Positions 18,580 through 27,405 of a stretch of DNA of 64,000 nt are shown piece by piece. Source of the stretch: Fusibacter sp. 3D3. GTDB taxonomy: Bacteria; Bacillota; Clostridia; Peptostreptococcales; Acidaminobacteraceae. The notes below the pieces were generated by a model that worked only from the letters and a program-made list of their open reading frames with translations, searched no databases and was not told the origin of the DNA. Made by a program: the position numbers and the translations under genes. The stretch lies in assembly GCF_001748365.1 (NCBI RefSeq), contig NZ_BDHH01000008.1:143057-207056 (forward strand), in the 5' to 3' direction. Every line of letters starts with the position of its first letter. The first letter of the stretch is position 1.

Positions 18580-19233
18580 ATGAGAGTCATGTTAGATAAT
18601 GAACTTAAGTCCATTCATGTGGATATCATAAAAATGGGCACATTAATTGAAAAAACAATTGATGAAACAATTAATGCACTGGTGGACCACGATGTTGAAT
18701 TGGCACAGAGAATCGTTGAAGGCGATGATCGCTTTGACCGGATGGAACTTGAGATCGAAAGCAAATGTATCAATGTCATCGCAAGGCGTCAACCCGTTGC
18801 CACAGATTTGAGAAAGTTAATGTCAATCTTAAAGATCGTTACGGATCTTGAGCGCATTGCGGATCACTGTCAAGATATTTCAAAGTTAACGCTGGATCTC
18901 GCTGGAAAGACTTACGTGAAACCTTTAATTGATCTTCCCAATATGGCAAAGCAAGTGAAAAACATGGTCAAGATGACGATTGATTGTTACATTGATGAAG
19001 ATGTTGAAAAAGGGAAGCTTATTTGTGCAGATGATGATATCGTAGATGATTATTACGATATGATCTTTGCTGATCTTGAAAATATCATGAAAGAAAATCC
19101 AAAAGAAGTCAGACAATGTATGGACTTCATGATGATTGCTAAATACTTTGAAAGAATGGCAGACCATGCAACCAATATTGCAGAATGGGTTATCTATGGC
19201 GTTGAAGGCAAACATTTTGATATCAATGAGTGA
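18580..19233 (+). CDS. phoU: PhoU phosphate signalling protein
   Basis: The 217-residue all-helical protein has two PhoU repeats, each with the conserved acidic metal-binding pattern (DLRKLMSILKIVTDLERIADH near residue 75-97, and MIAKYFERMADHATNIAEW near 185-203). PhoU couples Pst activity to the PhoR-type kinase and represses the Pho regulon when phosphate is sufficient. It closes the cluster; a terminator follows. It is separated from pstB by the chemoreceptor gene, an unusual order. Confidence 0.94.
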   Translation: MRVMLDNELKSIHVDIIKMGTLIEKTIDETINALVDHDVELAQRIVEGDDRFDRMELEIESKCINVIARRQPVATDLRKLMSILKIVTDLERIADHCQDISKLTLDLAGKTYVKPLIDLPNMAKQVKNMVKMTIDCYIDEDVEKGKLICADDDIVDDYYDMIFADLENIMKENPKEVRQCMDFMMIAKYFERMADHATNIAEWVIYGVEGKHFDINE

Positions 19234-19281
19234 TCAGACACAGAGATTCGTGGCGTTGACATTGAGATGAAATTCAATAAT

Positions 19282-19332
19282 AAGACGATTGCCAAAGTGA
19301 TTTTTAATCATGAGGCAGATCGTCTTTTTTTT
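19282..19332 (+). terminator. Terminator after phoU
   Basis: AAGACGATTGCC (19282-19293) pairs with the GGCAGATCGTCTT segment near 19314-19326, with one bulged base, followed by T8. It ends the pst-phoU transcript. Confidence 0.8.
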
Positions 19333-19423
19333 GAAATTGTTCTTGAAACATGTGATATAATAATCTCATCCCTATAGTGAATTGGACCTACTTTATTTAA
19401 TCAGATGCAGAAGGTGATTTTAT

Positions 19424-20446
19424 TTGACAAAAAACAATATTTCTATAAAAAAATATCTTCTTTTGATGATCGTCTTTATTTTGATTTCAATCGGATCCGT
19501 TCTTGGCATTAGCAAATTTTTAAAACATGAGATCAATCTTCAAGAGGTCCCTTATTATTGGTATCTTATTTTAGGATCAATGACGGCAATTTATATACTG
19601 TTAGATGGCTATCGGTTCTACGTGATTCTAAAAACGTTTAAAATCAATTTACCCTATAGATTCGTTGTAAAACAAGCGATTATTGGCACTTTTGTCAGCA
19701 ATGTGACGCCTTTCCTAGCAGGAGGCAGTATCGCTCAAATTTACTTCCTTAAAGAGCGCGGTATTCCGATTTCAGAGGCGGCAGCAGCCACTTCTATCAG
19801 AGCAATCCTAGCCTCTACTTTTTTCTTCGTTTCACTTCCTATAGTGGTCTATTTTAATCCAGAATTGTTGAGCACGTTGAATATTCAATCGATTAAGTGG
19901 TTGCCCTTGGTTTCTCTTTTTTATGTGCTTTGGACGGCGTTTATTGTGTTGGTGGGGAAATACAGAAAAAAGAGTATGATTTTTATTGAAAAATGCGTTC
20001 GCAAGTTACCGTTAAAAGAAATCAATAAAACGAAACTGCTTATAGGCCTAGACGATTTTCTTAAGCATTTAGACTTGTTTCTACGTGGAGACAAGAATCA
20101 TTTGCTCTTGAGCTTTTTGGTAACCGTTTTACATTTCATATTTGTGTTTACTTTTTCTGTGGTCATATTGAGGCTTTATGGTTATAAGATTTCGCCTCTA
20201 ACAGTGATTACGGGTCAGATGCTCTCGAATTTTGTCATGTACTTCGGGTTTACACCTGGTGCCTCTGGATTTGCTGAGGGCGGATTCGCCTATTTTTTCT
20301 CACAAATTGTAAGTGAAACGGACCTTGTCAATATCGTATTTCTGTGGCGAGGCTCAACCGTGTATTTGGCCACAATAATCGGGATGGTTTTCTTTGCAAA
20401 AGAAAGTTTAGCGATTCGAAAGAAACATCATCAATCACATGAATGA
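19424..20446 (+). CDS. YbhN/UPF0104-type integral membrane protein (LPG synthase TM-like)
   Basis: The 340-residue protein has about eight hydrophobic helices and the family blocks VSNVTPFLAGGSIAQIYFL and FTPGASGFAEGGFAYFF. These define the lysylphosphatidylglycerol synthetase transmembrane (flippase-like) family. The aminoacyl-transferase domain of full MprF is absent, so it is not a complete LPG synthase. Stand-alone members are thought to act in lipid translocation; no specific role is established here. It starts with TTG, supported by AGAAGGTGA 8-9 nt upstream. It overlaps the frame of the following aminotransferase region by a few bases (ATGA), suggesting a two-gene unit. Confidence 0.8.
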   Translation: MTKNNISIKKYLLLMIVFILISIGSVLGISKFLKHEINLQEVPYYWYLILGSMTAIYILLDGYRFYVILKTFKINLPYRFVVKQAIIGTFVSNVTPFLAGGSIAQIYFLKERGIPISEAAAATSIRAILASTFFFVSLPIVVYFNPELLSTLNIQSIKWLPLVSLFYVLWTAFIVLVGKYRKKSMIFIEKCVRKLPLKEINKTKLLIGLDDFLKHLDLFLRGDKNHLLLSFLVTVLHFIFVFTFSVVILRLYGYKISPLTVITGQMLSNFVMYFGFTPGASGFAEGGFAYFFSQIVSETDLVNIVFLWRGSTVYLATIIGMVFFAKESLAIRKKHHQSHE

Positions 20447-20457
20447 AAGGATATCAC

Positions 20458-21606
20458 ATGAAAACAATTTACCTAGACAATGGTGCCACCACGTTTCCAA
20501 AACCTAAAGCAGTTCAAACGGCAACACTTAAATATTTTGAGTGCGTCACTGGAAATGCAGGCAGAAGCACTTCGTCTCCACGTGGTGTGGATAGGCTGGT
20601 ATATGATCTCAGAGAGCGTTTAGCGCAGTTTTTTAATTTTAAACATACCGATCATGTGATCTTTACCAAAAACATCACTGAAGCGCTCAACACTGTACTT
20701 TGCGGCTACTTGAGGGAAGGCGATCATGTGCTGATTTCTAATTATGAACATAATGCAATGCTCAGACCTCTAGTCGCCCTTACAAAGTCTAAAAATATAG
20801 AATTTGATTTTATCCCCTTTGATCTCTATGGCGAGATGGATCTTGAAGCGACTCAAGCACTTCTAAGACCCAATACACGATTAATTGCCAGTTTACAGGC
20901 TTCCAACATAACGGGGCAGATATTAAACATCGAAAAATTAGGAAGAATGGCCAAGCAAAATAACATTAAATTTTTGATTGACAGTGCTCAAACCGCAGGT
21001 TTCTTAAAGATTGATATGGAGGCATTACATATAGATTGCCTCACCTTTACAGGACACAAATCGCTTATGGGACCAACGGGCACAGGTGGCTTTTTAATCT
21101 CACCTGCTATGGCGCTAGAAACGCATACGCTCCTCTACGGTGGCACAGGAAGCTTATCCGAATCCTATGAACAACCAAAGATCATGCCTGATCGATTTGA
21201 GTCGGGGACTTTAAATTTAATGGGACTCATGGGGCTTGAAGCGAGCCTCAAGTGGCTTGAGGCAAAAGGCTATGAATCTATTCAGAGCCATGAGAGAAGC
21301 TTAATTCAAAGACTTGAGGTGGGTTTAAGTGCTATAAAAGGGGTGACATGCCACAATGAAGTGCCTTTTACACAGAGAACAGGCGTCTTGGCACTTTCAT
21401 TTAGTCATAAGGATGCTTCGTGGATGGCACATGCGCTTAATCAAGACTATGGCATTATTACACGCGTGGGGCTACAATGTGCACCCGTAGCACATAAGAC
21501 GATAGGGACTTACCCATCGGGTGTTCTTAGAATAAGTGTATCCCCCTTTAATACCACAAATGAAATCGATCAATTGATTCTAGCAATAGAAACATTGCTG
21601 AAATAG
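20458..21606 (+). CDS. Cysteine desulfurase family protein, EF2568-type class V aminotransferase
   Basis: The protein is about 382 residues, PLP-dependent fold type I. It opens TIYLDNGATTFPKPKAV and carries FTKNITEALN, NYEHNAMLRPL and the PLP lysine region LTFTGHKSLMGPTGTGG. These blocks match the EF2568 (TIGR01977) subfamily, which is associated by genome context with selenium-dependent molybdenum hydroxylases. It probably abstracts sulfur or selenium from cysteine or selenocysteine; which one is not shown. The start at 20458 has AAAGG 8 nt upstream and is preferred to the ATG at 20443. XdhC and its partners lie 15 kb upstream, so the two loci may cooperate. Confidence 0.83.
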   Translation: MKTIYLDNGATTFPKPKAVQTATLKYFECVTGNAGRSTSSPRGVDRLVYDLRERLAQFFNFKHTDHVIFTKNITEALNTVLCGYLREGDHVLISNYEHNAMLRPLVALTKSKNIEFDFIPFDLYGEMDLEATQALLRPNTRLIASLQASNITGQILNIEKLGRMAKQNNIKFLIDSAQTAGFLKIDMEALHIDCLTFTGHKSLMGPTGTGGFLISPAMALETHTLLYGGTGSLSESYEQPKIMPDRFESGTLNLMGLMGLEASLKWLEAKGYESIQSHERSLIQRLEVGLSAIKGVTCHNEVPFTQRTGVLALSFSHKDASWMAHALNQDYGIITRVGLQCAPVAHKTIGTYPSGVLRISVSPFNTTNEIDQLILAIETLLK

Positions 21607-21624
21607 AAATTCAAGGAGGTATTT

Positions 21625-23430
21625 ATGGCTCATCTACCTAGGGCAATATCAATTGATTTACAAGAAGCATATGATATCATCAATCAGACCAATTTGGTTA
21701 TTTTTAAATGGACCTTATCAGAAGCAATTCCCACTGACTTTGTGTCCGAAAATATTTCGATATTCGGATATGAACCAGAGGATTTTTACACGGGTGCACT
21801 TAAAGACTACTGGGCTTTTGTCTATGAAGCAGATCGTGAAAAAACCAAAAAGATGCTCTATGACGTACGTGAGCAGAATTTGAATCATTTCAAGAATCAG
21901 TATAGAGTGGTTTGTAGAAATGGAGAGATCAGGTGGGTTGAAGAATGGGTGATTCATGAGAGAGATGCCACCGGTAAATTGATTCATGAAAAAGGCATCA
22001 TAAGGGATATTAATGATTCTGTGCGTATTTCAGAAAAACTTAAAGAAAGTGAAGCCAAATACAAAGAACTCTTTGATAATGCATCTGCCATTATTTTTAC
22101 CTTTAATAGGAAAGGTGAGATTACCAATTACAATAAAACCTTTATTGAGACGCTTAAAATCAGCAACAGTTTTGAAAATTGTGTCATAGAAGACTTTTTA
22201 GCGCTCTATTACAGAACACATTCTTTGTTTTCTCAGTGTGTTGAAAAAATAGGGACACGTTTTGAACTGGAAATTACAGACCTTAAGGGTCATAAAAAAT
22301 TTATTGAACTCAATTATAGGTTGGTCTATCAAGATGGTGAACCCTTTGAAATACATGCTGTGGGGCAGGATATCACAGAACGCAAGCTCGCAACTGAAAA
22401 AATCAATTTTTTGACATCACATGATACCTTGACAGGACTTTATAACAGAGCGTATTTTGATCAAACGATCATCGCTTACAGAGATGATGAAGATAAAAAT
22501 GTGTCCATCATTATTGGCGATGTCAATGGGCTCAAGATGGTAAACGATGCTTTTGGACATAAACTCGGAGATGAACTTTTAATTCAAGTTGCGGCAATTC
22601 TCAAAAGTGTTTTTTATGATCCCAAGGATGTGATTGCAAGGCTCAGCGGGGATGAATTTGCCATTATAACGGAGCGTAAAAATGTCGGCACTTTAATGGA
22701 TCGTATCCATGCGAAATGCAATGCGGTGGTCAATTTTCCATTTAAAATAGACATATCCCTTGGCTTCTCAAGTCGAAAAAAATCGAATATAGGGATTGAA
22801 GGTATTTTTAGAGAGGCAGATCATCAAATGTATAAAAACAAACTCAAAACATCTAAGCACATTAAATCCATGTTGATTCAGACCTTACAACAAAAATTAT
22901 CTGAAGAGTCACTTGAAACGGTTGAACATGCAGAACGCATCAAAATACTCAGTGAGAAAGTAGGCGCTCATCTCAATTTGAGTGAAACGGTTATGGAAGA
23001 ACTTGATTTAACAGCGATCATGCATGATATAGGCATGATATCCATTCCAAAAGAGATTCTGAATAAGCGTGGCAAACTCAATCAAAAAGAAATGAAAGAA
23101 GTGATGAAGCATGCTGAGATTGGTTATCATCTTCTAGTGGCAACGCCTAATCTGGCAGGGATTGGAGATTATGTTTTAGCACATCATGAAAACTATGATG
23201 GCACGGGTTATCCACAAGGTCTAAGCGGCGGTGATATTCCCCTGATATCGAGAATTATTACTGTTGTTGACTCTTATGAGGCCATGACGCATGTTCGCAG
23301 CTATAGAGAGGCAAAAACAAGTGAACAAGCAATTGATGAAATTTTGAGCTTGTCTGGAACACGATATGATCCAAATATTGTGCATGCATTTTTAAAAGTA
23401 ATGGAAAATTGGACAGGTTTTTACGTATAA
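21625..23430 (+). CDS. PAS-PAS-GGDEF-HD-GYP signalling protein
   Basis: The 601-residue cytoplasmic protein has a PAS/PAC unit at about residues 20-135 and a second at about 145-260. A GGDEF domain spans about 265-415 (SHDTLTGLYNRAYFD, active-site RLSGDEFAII). An HD-GYP phosphodiesterase domain spans about 425-590 (MHDIGMISIPKEIL, HHENYDGTGYPQGL). It could both make and degrade cyclic di-GMP in response to a PAS ligand. The active-site motif is SGDEF, one residue from the consensus, so cyclase activity is uncertain; the HD-GYP residues look intact. RBS AAGGAGG lies upstream. A PilZ receptor is encoded 1.9 kb downstream. Confidence 0.9.
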   Translation: MAHLPRAISIDLQEAYDIINQTNLVIFKWTLSEAIPTDFVSENISIFGYEPEDFYTGALKDYWAFVYEADREKTKKMLYDVREQNLNHFKNQYRVVCRNGEIRWVEEWVIHERDATGKLIHEKGIIRDINDSVRISEKLKESEAKYKELFDNASAIIFTFNRKGEITNYNKTFIETLKISNSFENCVIEDFLALYYRTHSLFSQCVEKIGTRFELEITDLKGHKKFIELNYRLVYQDGEPFEIHAVGQDITERKLATEKINFLTSHDTLTGLYNRAYFDQTIIAYRDDEDKNVSIIIGDVNGLKMVNDAFGHKLGDELLIQVAAILKSVFYDPKDVIARLSGDEFAIITERKNVGTLMDRIHAKCNAVVNFPFKIDISLGFSSRKKSNIGIEGIFREADHQMYKNKLKTSKHIKSMLIQTLQQKLSEESLETVEHAERIKILSEKVGAHLNLSETVMEELDLTAIMHDIGMISIPKEILNKRGKLNQKEMKEVMKHAEIGYHLLVATPNLAGIGDYVLAHHENYDGTGYPQGLSGGDIPLISRIITVVDSYEAMTHVRSYREAKTSEQAIDEILSLSGTRYDPNIVHAFLKVMENWTGFYV

Positions 23431-23511
23431 ATCAAATTTCTGCTGAAATCAGCTGTCATTTTTCTGGTTTTTAAGTATAATAGAGCTATGATTATTTTTG
23501 GGAGGCAACTT

Positions 23512-25173
23512 ATGAAAGACGAAACCATAATGGCGTCAAATTTTATTCACAATATAATTGATGCAGATTTAGAAAACGGAAATGTTAAAAAGATCCATAC
23601 GCGCTTTCCGCCTGAACCCAATGGTTATTTACATGTGGGTCATGCAAAGGCAATTTTAATAAACTATTTAACGGCAAAAAAATACGGGGGTGAATTCAAT
23701 TTGCGATTTGATGACACGAACCCTGTAAAAGAAGACGTGGAATATGTAAATTCAATCATGGAAGATATCAAATGGCTTGGATGTGAATGGGATCATCTTT
23801 TTTATGCCTCAGATTATTTTGGCAAAATGTATGATTATGCTATGGAACTTGTGGAAAAAGGACTGGCTTTCGTAGATGATCAGACCGCAGAAGAAATTAG
23901 TGACACCAGAGGTTCGTTGACAGAACCTGGTAAGGAGAGCCCTTATCGAAATCGCAGCATTGAAGAAAATGTAAGTCTTTTTGAAAAAATGAAAAAGGGG
24001 GACTTTCCTGATAGTGCGCGTGTTTTAAGAGCTAAGATCGACATGAGCAGTCCGAACATCAACATGAGAGATCCTGTCATTTATCGTATTGCAAGAGCTA
24101 CACATCACAACACAGGCGATGCATGGTGCATTTATCCGATGTATGACTTTGCACATCCTATTGAAGATGCAATTGAGGGCATTTCACACTCTTTGTGTTC
24201 ACTCGAATTTGAAAATCATAGACCGTTATACGACTGGGTTCTTATGAACCTTGAAGATTATAAAGTGGTAAGGCCAAGACAAATCGAATTTGCCAAGCTT
24301 TTTATTAAAGATTCTGTTCTGGGCAAACGCTACTTAAAGAAATTAGTGGACGATGGTAAGGTTGAGGGTTGGGATGATCCGAGACTTGAAACGATATCTG
24401 GCATGAGACGAAGAGGGTACACCCCTGAATCGCTTCGAGATTTTACGGAAAGAATTGGTGTGGCAAAGAGCAACAGCACTGTGGATAGAGCACTTCTTGA
24501 GTATTGCGTCAGAGAAGACTTAAAATTAAAAGCCAAACGTAAAATGGCAGTTCTTGATCCTCTTAAAGTGACCATTACCAATTATCCAGAAGGACAAGTC
24601 GAATGGCTTGAAGATGACGATAATATGGATAATGAAGCCATGGGGATTAGAAAGGTTCCTTTTTCAAAACACCTTTATGTAGAACGAGAAGATTTCATGG
24701 AAGAACCACCCAAAAAATACCACCGTCTCTATGTTGGCAACGAAGTTAGATTCAGAAAGGCCTATTTCATTACTTGTAACGAAATGGTTAAAGATGCAGA
24801 TGGGCATGTGATTGAATTACTTTGTACGTATGATCCAGAGACCAAAAGTGGTAGTGGCTTCGAAGAAAGAAAAGTCAAAGGGACCATTCATTGGGTTTGT
24901 GCTGAACATGCTGTGAACGCAACTGTAAGATTGTATGAGAATTTAGTGATCAGAGCAGATGAAAATGATGAAAATAGTGAACTCGTTTTAAATCCAGACT
25001 CTCTCACTATTCTTGAAAATTGTAAGCTTGAACCTAGTTTTAGTGAGACTCAAAGAGGCGAACATATCCAATTCCTTAGAAATGGCTACTTCGTTGCAGA
25101 TTCTAAACTGAGTACAGCTGAACATCTTGTTTTCAACAGAGTTGTTTCTCTAAAAAGTTCATATAAACTCTAA
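23512..25173 (+). CDS. glnS: Glutaminyl-tRNA synthetase
   Basis: The 553-residue class I synthetase has the HIGH-type motif [14 protein letters not shown], the GlnRS/GluRS motif [27 protein letters not shown], and the KMSKS-region equivalent VLGKRYLKK. The C-terminal anticodon-binding beta barrels include [11 protein letters not shown]. It charges tRNA-Gln directly with glutamine. I choose ATG 23512, which follows GGGAGG by 7 nt. The longer frame from 23488 would place the ribosome binding site inside the gene. A TATAAT -10 lies at about 23476. Many Firmicutes instead use GatCAB transamidation, so a direct GlnRS is notable, though found in several Clostridia. Confidence 0.95.
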   Translation: MKDETIMASNFIHNIIDADLENGNVKKIHTRFPPEPNGYLHVGHAKAILINYLTAKKYGGEFNLRFDDTNPVKEDVEYVNSIMEDIKWLGCEWDHLFYASDYFGKMYDYAMELVEKGLAFVDDQTAEEISDTRGSLTEPGKESPYRNRSIEENVSLFEKMKKGDFPDSARVLRAKIDMSSPNINMRDPVIYRIARATHHNTGDAWCIYPMYDFAHPIEDAIEGISHSLCSLEFENHRPLYDWVLMNLEDYKVVRPRQIEFAKLFIKDSVLGKRYLKKLVDDGKVEGWDDPRLETISGMRRRGYTPESLRDFTERIGVAKSNSTVDRALLEYCVREDLKLKAKRKMAVLDPLKVTITNYPEGQVEWLEDDDNMDNEAMGIRKVPFSKHLYVEREDFMEEPPKKYHRLYVGNEVRFRKAYFITCNEMVKDADGHVIELLCTYDPETKSGSGFEERKVKGTIHWVCAEHAVNATVRLYENLVIRADENDENSELVLNPDSLTILENCKLEPSFSETQRGEHIQFLRNGYFVADSKLSTAEHLVFNRVVSLKSSYKL

Positions 25174-25177
25174 TGCA

Positions 25178-25209
25178 AAAACAGTTCCCTTTGTGGGACT
25201 GTTTTTTTT
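25178..25209 (+). terminator. Terminator after glnS
   Basis: AACAGTTCCC pairs with GGGACTGTT (one bulged T) around TTTGT, followed by a T8 tract. Confidence 0.85.
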
Positions 25210-25284
25210 ATAGGATAGAAGGTATAATAAAAGTAGGTATAAAGTATCGACAAATGTTCTCGTCAAGACAAGGGAGTGAAGATA

Positions 25285-25635
25285 ATGGATAGACGCCACG
25301 AGCGACGACTTAGCAATTTTGGGATAATAGAATCTTTTAATTTTCATACCAATAATAGACTTGTGGAAATTAATAGCCCTGTTGAAATTTCACTAAAGGA
25401 TATTTCATTAGGGGGACTTGGAATTAAATCGAATTGCTTTTTCGAAAATGATACCACCTTGAGTATAGACATTCAATTTAATGAAGAGAACCATGTGGTT
25501 ATCGGGAAAGTGGTATGGTGCCGAATAAGTGGGAACTTCTATGATTGTGGTCTGAAATTAATTTATATGCCAGAGCTACTCATCAACTTTTTAATGACAA
25601 TAGATGAAGACGAAGATATCAAGTATATCAATTAA
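25285..25635 (+). CDS. PilZ domain cyclic-di-GMP receptor
   Basis: The protein is about 116 residues and is a stand-alone PilZ domain. It has the N-terminal arginine motif RRHERR (residues 3-8) and the second motif DISLGGLGI, which together form the c-di-GMP binding site. The predicted output is a conformational change affecting motility or surface structures; no partner domain is fused. ATG 25285 has GGGAGTGA about 7 nt upstream and is preferred to GTG 25276. A TATAAT -10 sits at about 25225. It probably reads the c-di-GMP pool set by proteins such as the GGDEF/HD-GYP protein upstream. Confidence 0.85.
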   Translation: MDRRHERRLSNFGIIESFNFHTNNRLVEINSPVEISLKDISLGGLGIKSNCFFENDTTLSIDIQFNEENHVVIGKVVWCRISGNFYDCGLKLIYMPELLINFLMTIDEDEDIKYIN

Positions 25636-25713
25636 CCCAAAACAAGCCTATCAATTACTAAAATTTAACTTGCAATGATGTGAAAATCATGTAAAAATAA
25701 TCATACTACGGTG

Positions 25714-25805
25714 ACAGAGTAAGTAAAATGCGTTAAGTGTTAAGGAATGGGAAGTTGTCCTTAAACGAAAGAATTTTTTCTGCGATATTTTACTGCATCC
25801 GCTGT
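25714..25805 (+). promoter_or_regulatory. THF (tetrahydrofolate) riboswitch aptamer
   Basis: The conserved core is present in order: GCGTTAAGTGT (25730-25740), GGAATGGGA, AACGAA, GCGAT, and the 3' block TGCATCCGCT. The helices are visible: P1 ACAG/CTGT (25714-25717 with 25802-25805), P2 AGTAAAAT/ATTTTACT (25722-25729 with 25787-25794), and P3 TTAAGGA/TCCTTAA (25740-25746 with 25758-25764). THF riboswitches bind reduced folates and control folate transport and synthesis. The next gene is a folate ECF S component, which confirms the assignment. Confidence 0.9.
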
Positions 25806-25814
25806 TGCATTATG

Positions 25815-25859
25815 ATCTCCTTTAAGTAATGTAATAGTAGGATTACTATGAAAGGGGAT
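25815..25859 (+). promoter_or_regulatory. SD-sequestering hairpin, riboswitch expression platform
   Basis: ATCTCCTTT (25815-25823) can pair with AAAGGGGAT (25851-25859), the ribosome binding site of the folate transporter, with one G-U pair. AGTAAT/ATTACT form an inner stem. This hides the Shine-Dalgarno sequence, so control is likely translational. Ligand-bound aptamer would favour this hairpin. Confidence 0.65.
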
Positions 25860-25865
25860 AAAAAA

Positions 25866-26642
25866 ATGATGCAAGTCAGAAAAAAGCGCTTGATGTCTAC
25901 ATCAAGCCTAGTTAAGGCTGCCTTATTGGCGGCAATCAGTATTGTTTTAACAAGAGTATTTTCACTTATGGTGCCACTTGGCGGTTTGCCAGCACTTCGT
26001 GTGGGTTTCGGAAGCGTTCCAATTATGCTATCTGGGATGTTATTTGGACCTTTAATGGGGGGTATCACAGGCTTTATTTCAGATCTACTCGGCTACATGA
26101 TGAATCCGCAAGGCGCCTATTTTCCAGGGTTTACGTTAAGTTCTGCACTTTTTGGAATTATCCCGGGGCTACTTTTTAAAACTTTGAAGATTCAAAAACA
26201 AAGGTTTAATTACAACTTTGTGAATGTCATAATGATTATGGGTTTTGCAGTGGGTATGATTTGGGTGATGTTTAGTAGTGAAGTGATCGGTATAACGGGA
26301 GGGCGTTTGGTTTTTAACGATACTTCTGCGATCTATTTGATTGTCAGCGTTATTGCGGTGGCTTTATTATTTGGCATTATGCCCTTTGGTATCTCTAAGT
26401 ATATGAAGGGCAAAACAGAAAGAATAGGTCTTGATAAATTGACTTTTACAGTGACACTTACGTATGTGTTGATCTCTCTCCTAATGAACACCTATTGGCT
26501 TTCGATTATGTTTGGCAAGGGTTTTATGATCTTTCTTCCTGGAAGAATCGTTGCAGCGATTCCGACGATACCGATTTATACGTTTATCTTATATACGCTA
26601 TCTCGATTTATGGATATAACAGAGCATACTACGAGATCCTAA
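25866..26642 (+). CDS. folT: Folate ECF transporter S component FolT
   Basis: The protein of about 258 residues has six or so hydrophobic helices and the FolT signature LPALRVGFGSVPIMLSG, then GFISDLLGYMMNPQGAYFPG. It is the substrate-binding subunit that joins a shared ECF A/A'/T energising module, which is encoded elsewhere. The upstream THF riboswitch independently points to folate as substrate. The start at 25866 lies 8 nt after AAAGGGG; an ATG at 25848 sits inside the regulatory hairpin and is unlikely. The C-terminal extension of about 70 residues contains two more predicted helices. Confidence 0.92.
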   Translation: MMQVRKKRLMSTSSLVKAALLAAISIVLTRVFSLMVPLGGLPALRVGFGSVPIMLSGMLFGPLMGGITGFISDLLGYMMNPQGAYFPGFTLSSALFGIIPGLLFKTLKIQKQRFNYNFVNVIMIMGFAVGMIWVMFSSEVIGITGGRLVFNDTSAIYLIVSVIAVALLFGIMPFGISKYMKGKTERIGLDKLTFTVTLTYVLISLLMNTYWLSIMFGKGFMIFLPGRIVAAIPTIPIYTFILYTLSRFMDITEHTTRS

Positions 26643-26663
26643 ACATGCAATCATGAAGATATT

Positions 26664-26690
26664 AAGCCACACAAAAGTGTGGCTTTTTTT
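26664..26690 (+). terminator. Terminator after folT
   Basis: AAGCCACAC pairs with GTGTGGCTT around AAAA, followed by T7. Confidence 0.9.
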
Positions 26691-26769
26691 ATGAATATTT
26701 GACGCCAACTGTGATATAATATTTTTGACGGAAACAGGGACGAAAGTCATAGATAAGGTTGGTATAAAA

Positions 26770-27405
26770 TTGACTAAAAAACAAACTATGGAAATCATTG
26801 AACAACTCTTAGCGCTTTATCCAGATGCGCGACCAGAACTAGATTTTACATCACCTTACGAGCTTTTAATTGCGGTTATTCTCTCGGCACAGTGTACAGA
26901 TATACGCGTCAACTTGGTGACTCAAGTTCTGTTTGAAAAAGCAAATACGCCAGCGCTCATGTGTCAACTTGGAATCGAAGAAATTGAGCGTATCATCAAG
27001 CCTTGTGGCTTATATAAAAATAAATCCAAAAATATACTTTTGACCTCTGAAATCATCTCCAGAGATTATGAGGGGCATGTACCAGAGACTATAGCGCTTT
27101 TAATGACGTTGCCAGGTGTCGGCAGGAAAACGGCCAATGTCGTGGTGAGTAATGCGTTTGGTATTCCAGCGATTGCAGTAGATACGCATGTTTATAGAGT
27201 GTCGAATCGGATTGGGATTGTGTCGGCTAAAACCGTGGAGGATACCGAAATTCAGTTGATGAAAAAAATAGATCGAGCACTTTGGACCAAAGCACATCAT
27301 TTGCTTATATTTCATGGCAGACGGGTCTGCAAAGCCAGAAAGCCACTTTGTGAAGAATGCCCGTTAACGTCCTGTTGTGTTTACTATAAAAGGAGAGTCC
27401 TATGA
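26770..27405 (+). CDS. nth: Endonuclease III
   Basis: The protein of about 211 residues has the helix-hairpin-helix LPGVGRKTANVV with its catalytic Lys, the catalytic Asp in AVDTHVYRV, and the C-terminal [4Fe-4S] ligands CX6CX2CX5C in CKARKPLCEECPLTSCC. It removes oxidised pyrimidines from DNA and nicks the AP site. The frame is open from a TTG at 26725, but a TATAAT at about 26714 puts transcription start near that codon. TTG 26770, preceded by AAGGTTGGT, is therefore the likelier start. The stop overlaps the next start (ATGA). Confidence 0.93.
   Translation: MTKKQTMEIIEQLLALYPDARPELDFTSPYELLIAVILSAQCTDIRVNLVTQVLFEKANTPALMCQLGIEEIERIIKPCGLYKNKSKNILLTSEIISRDYEGHVPETIALLMTLPGVGRKTANVVVSNAFGIPAIAVDTHVYRVSNRIGIVSAKTVEDTEIQLMKKIDRALWTKAHHLLIFHGRRVCKARKPLCEECPLTSCCVYYKRRVL

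Noticed and set aside
23440-23475. Terminator after the GGDEF/HD-GYP gene (GCTGAAATCAGC followed by TTTTT)
   Set aside because: The stem is only 5 bp around AA with a broken U-tract, too weak to list as a terminator.
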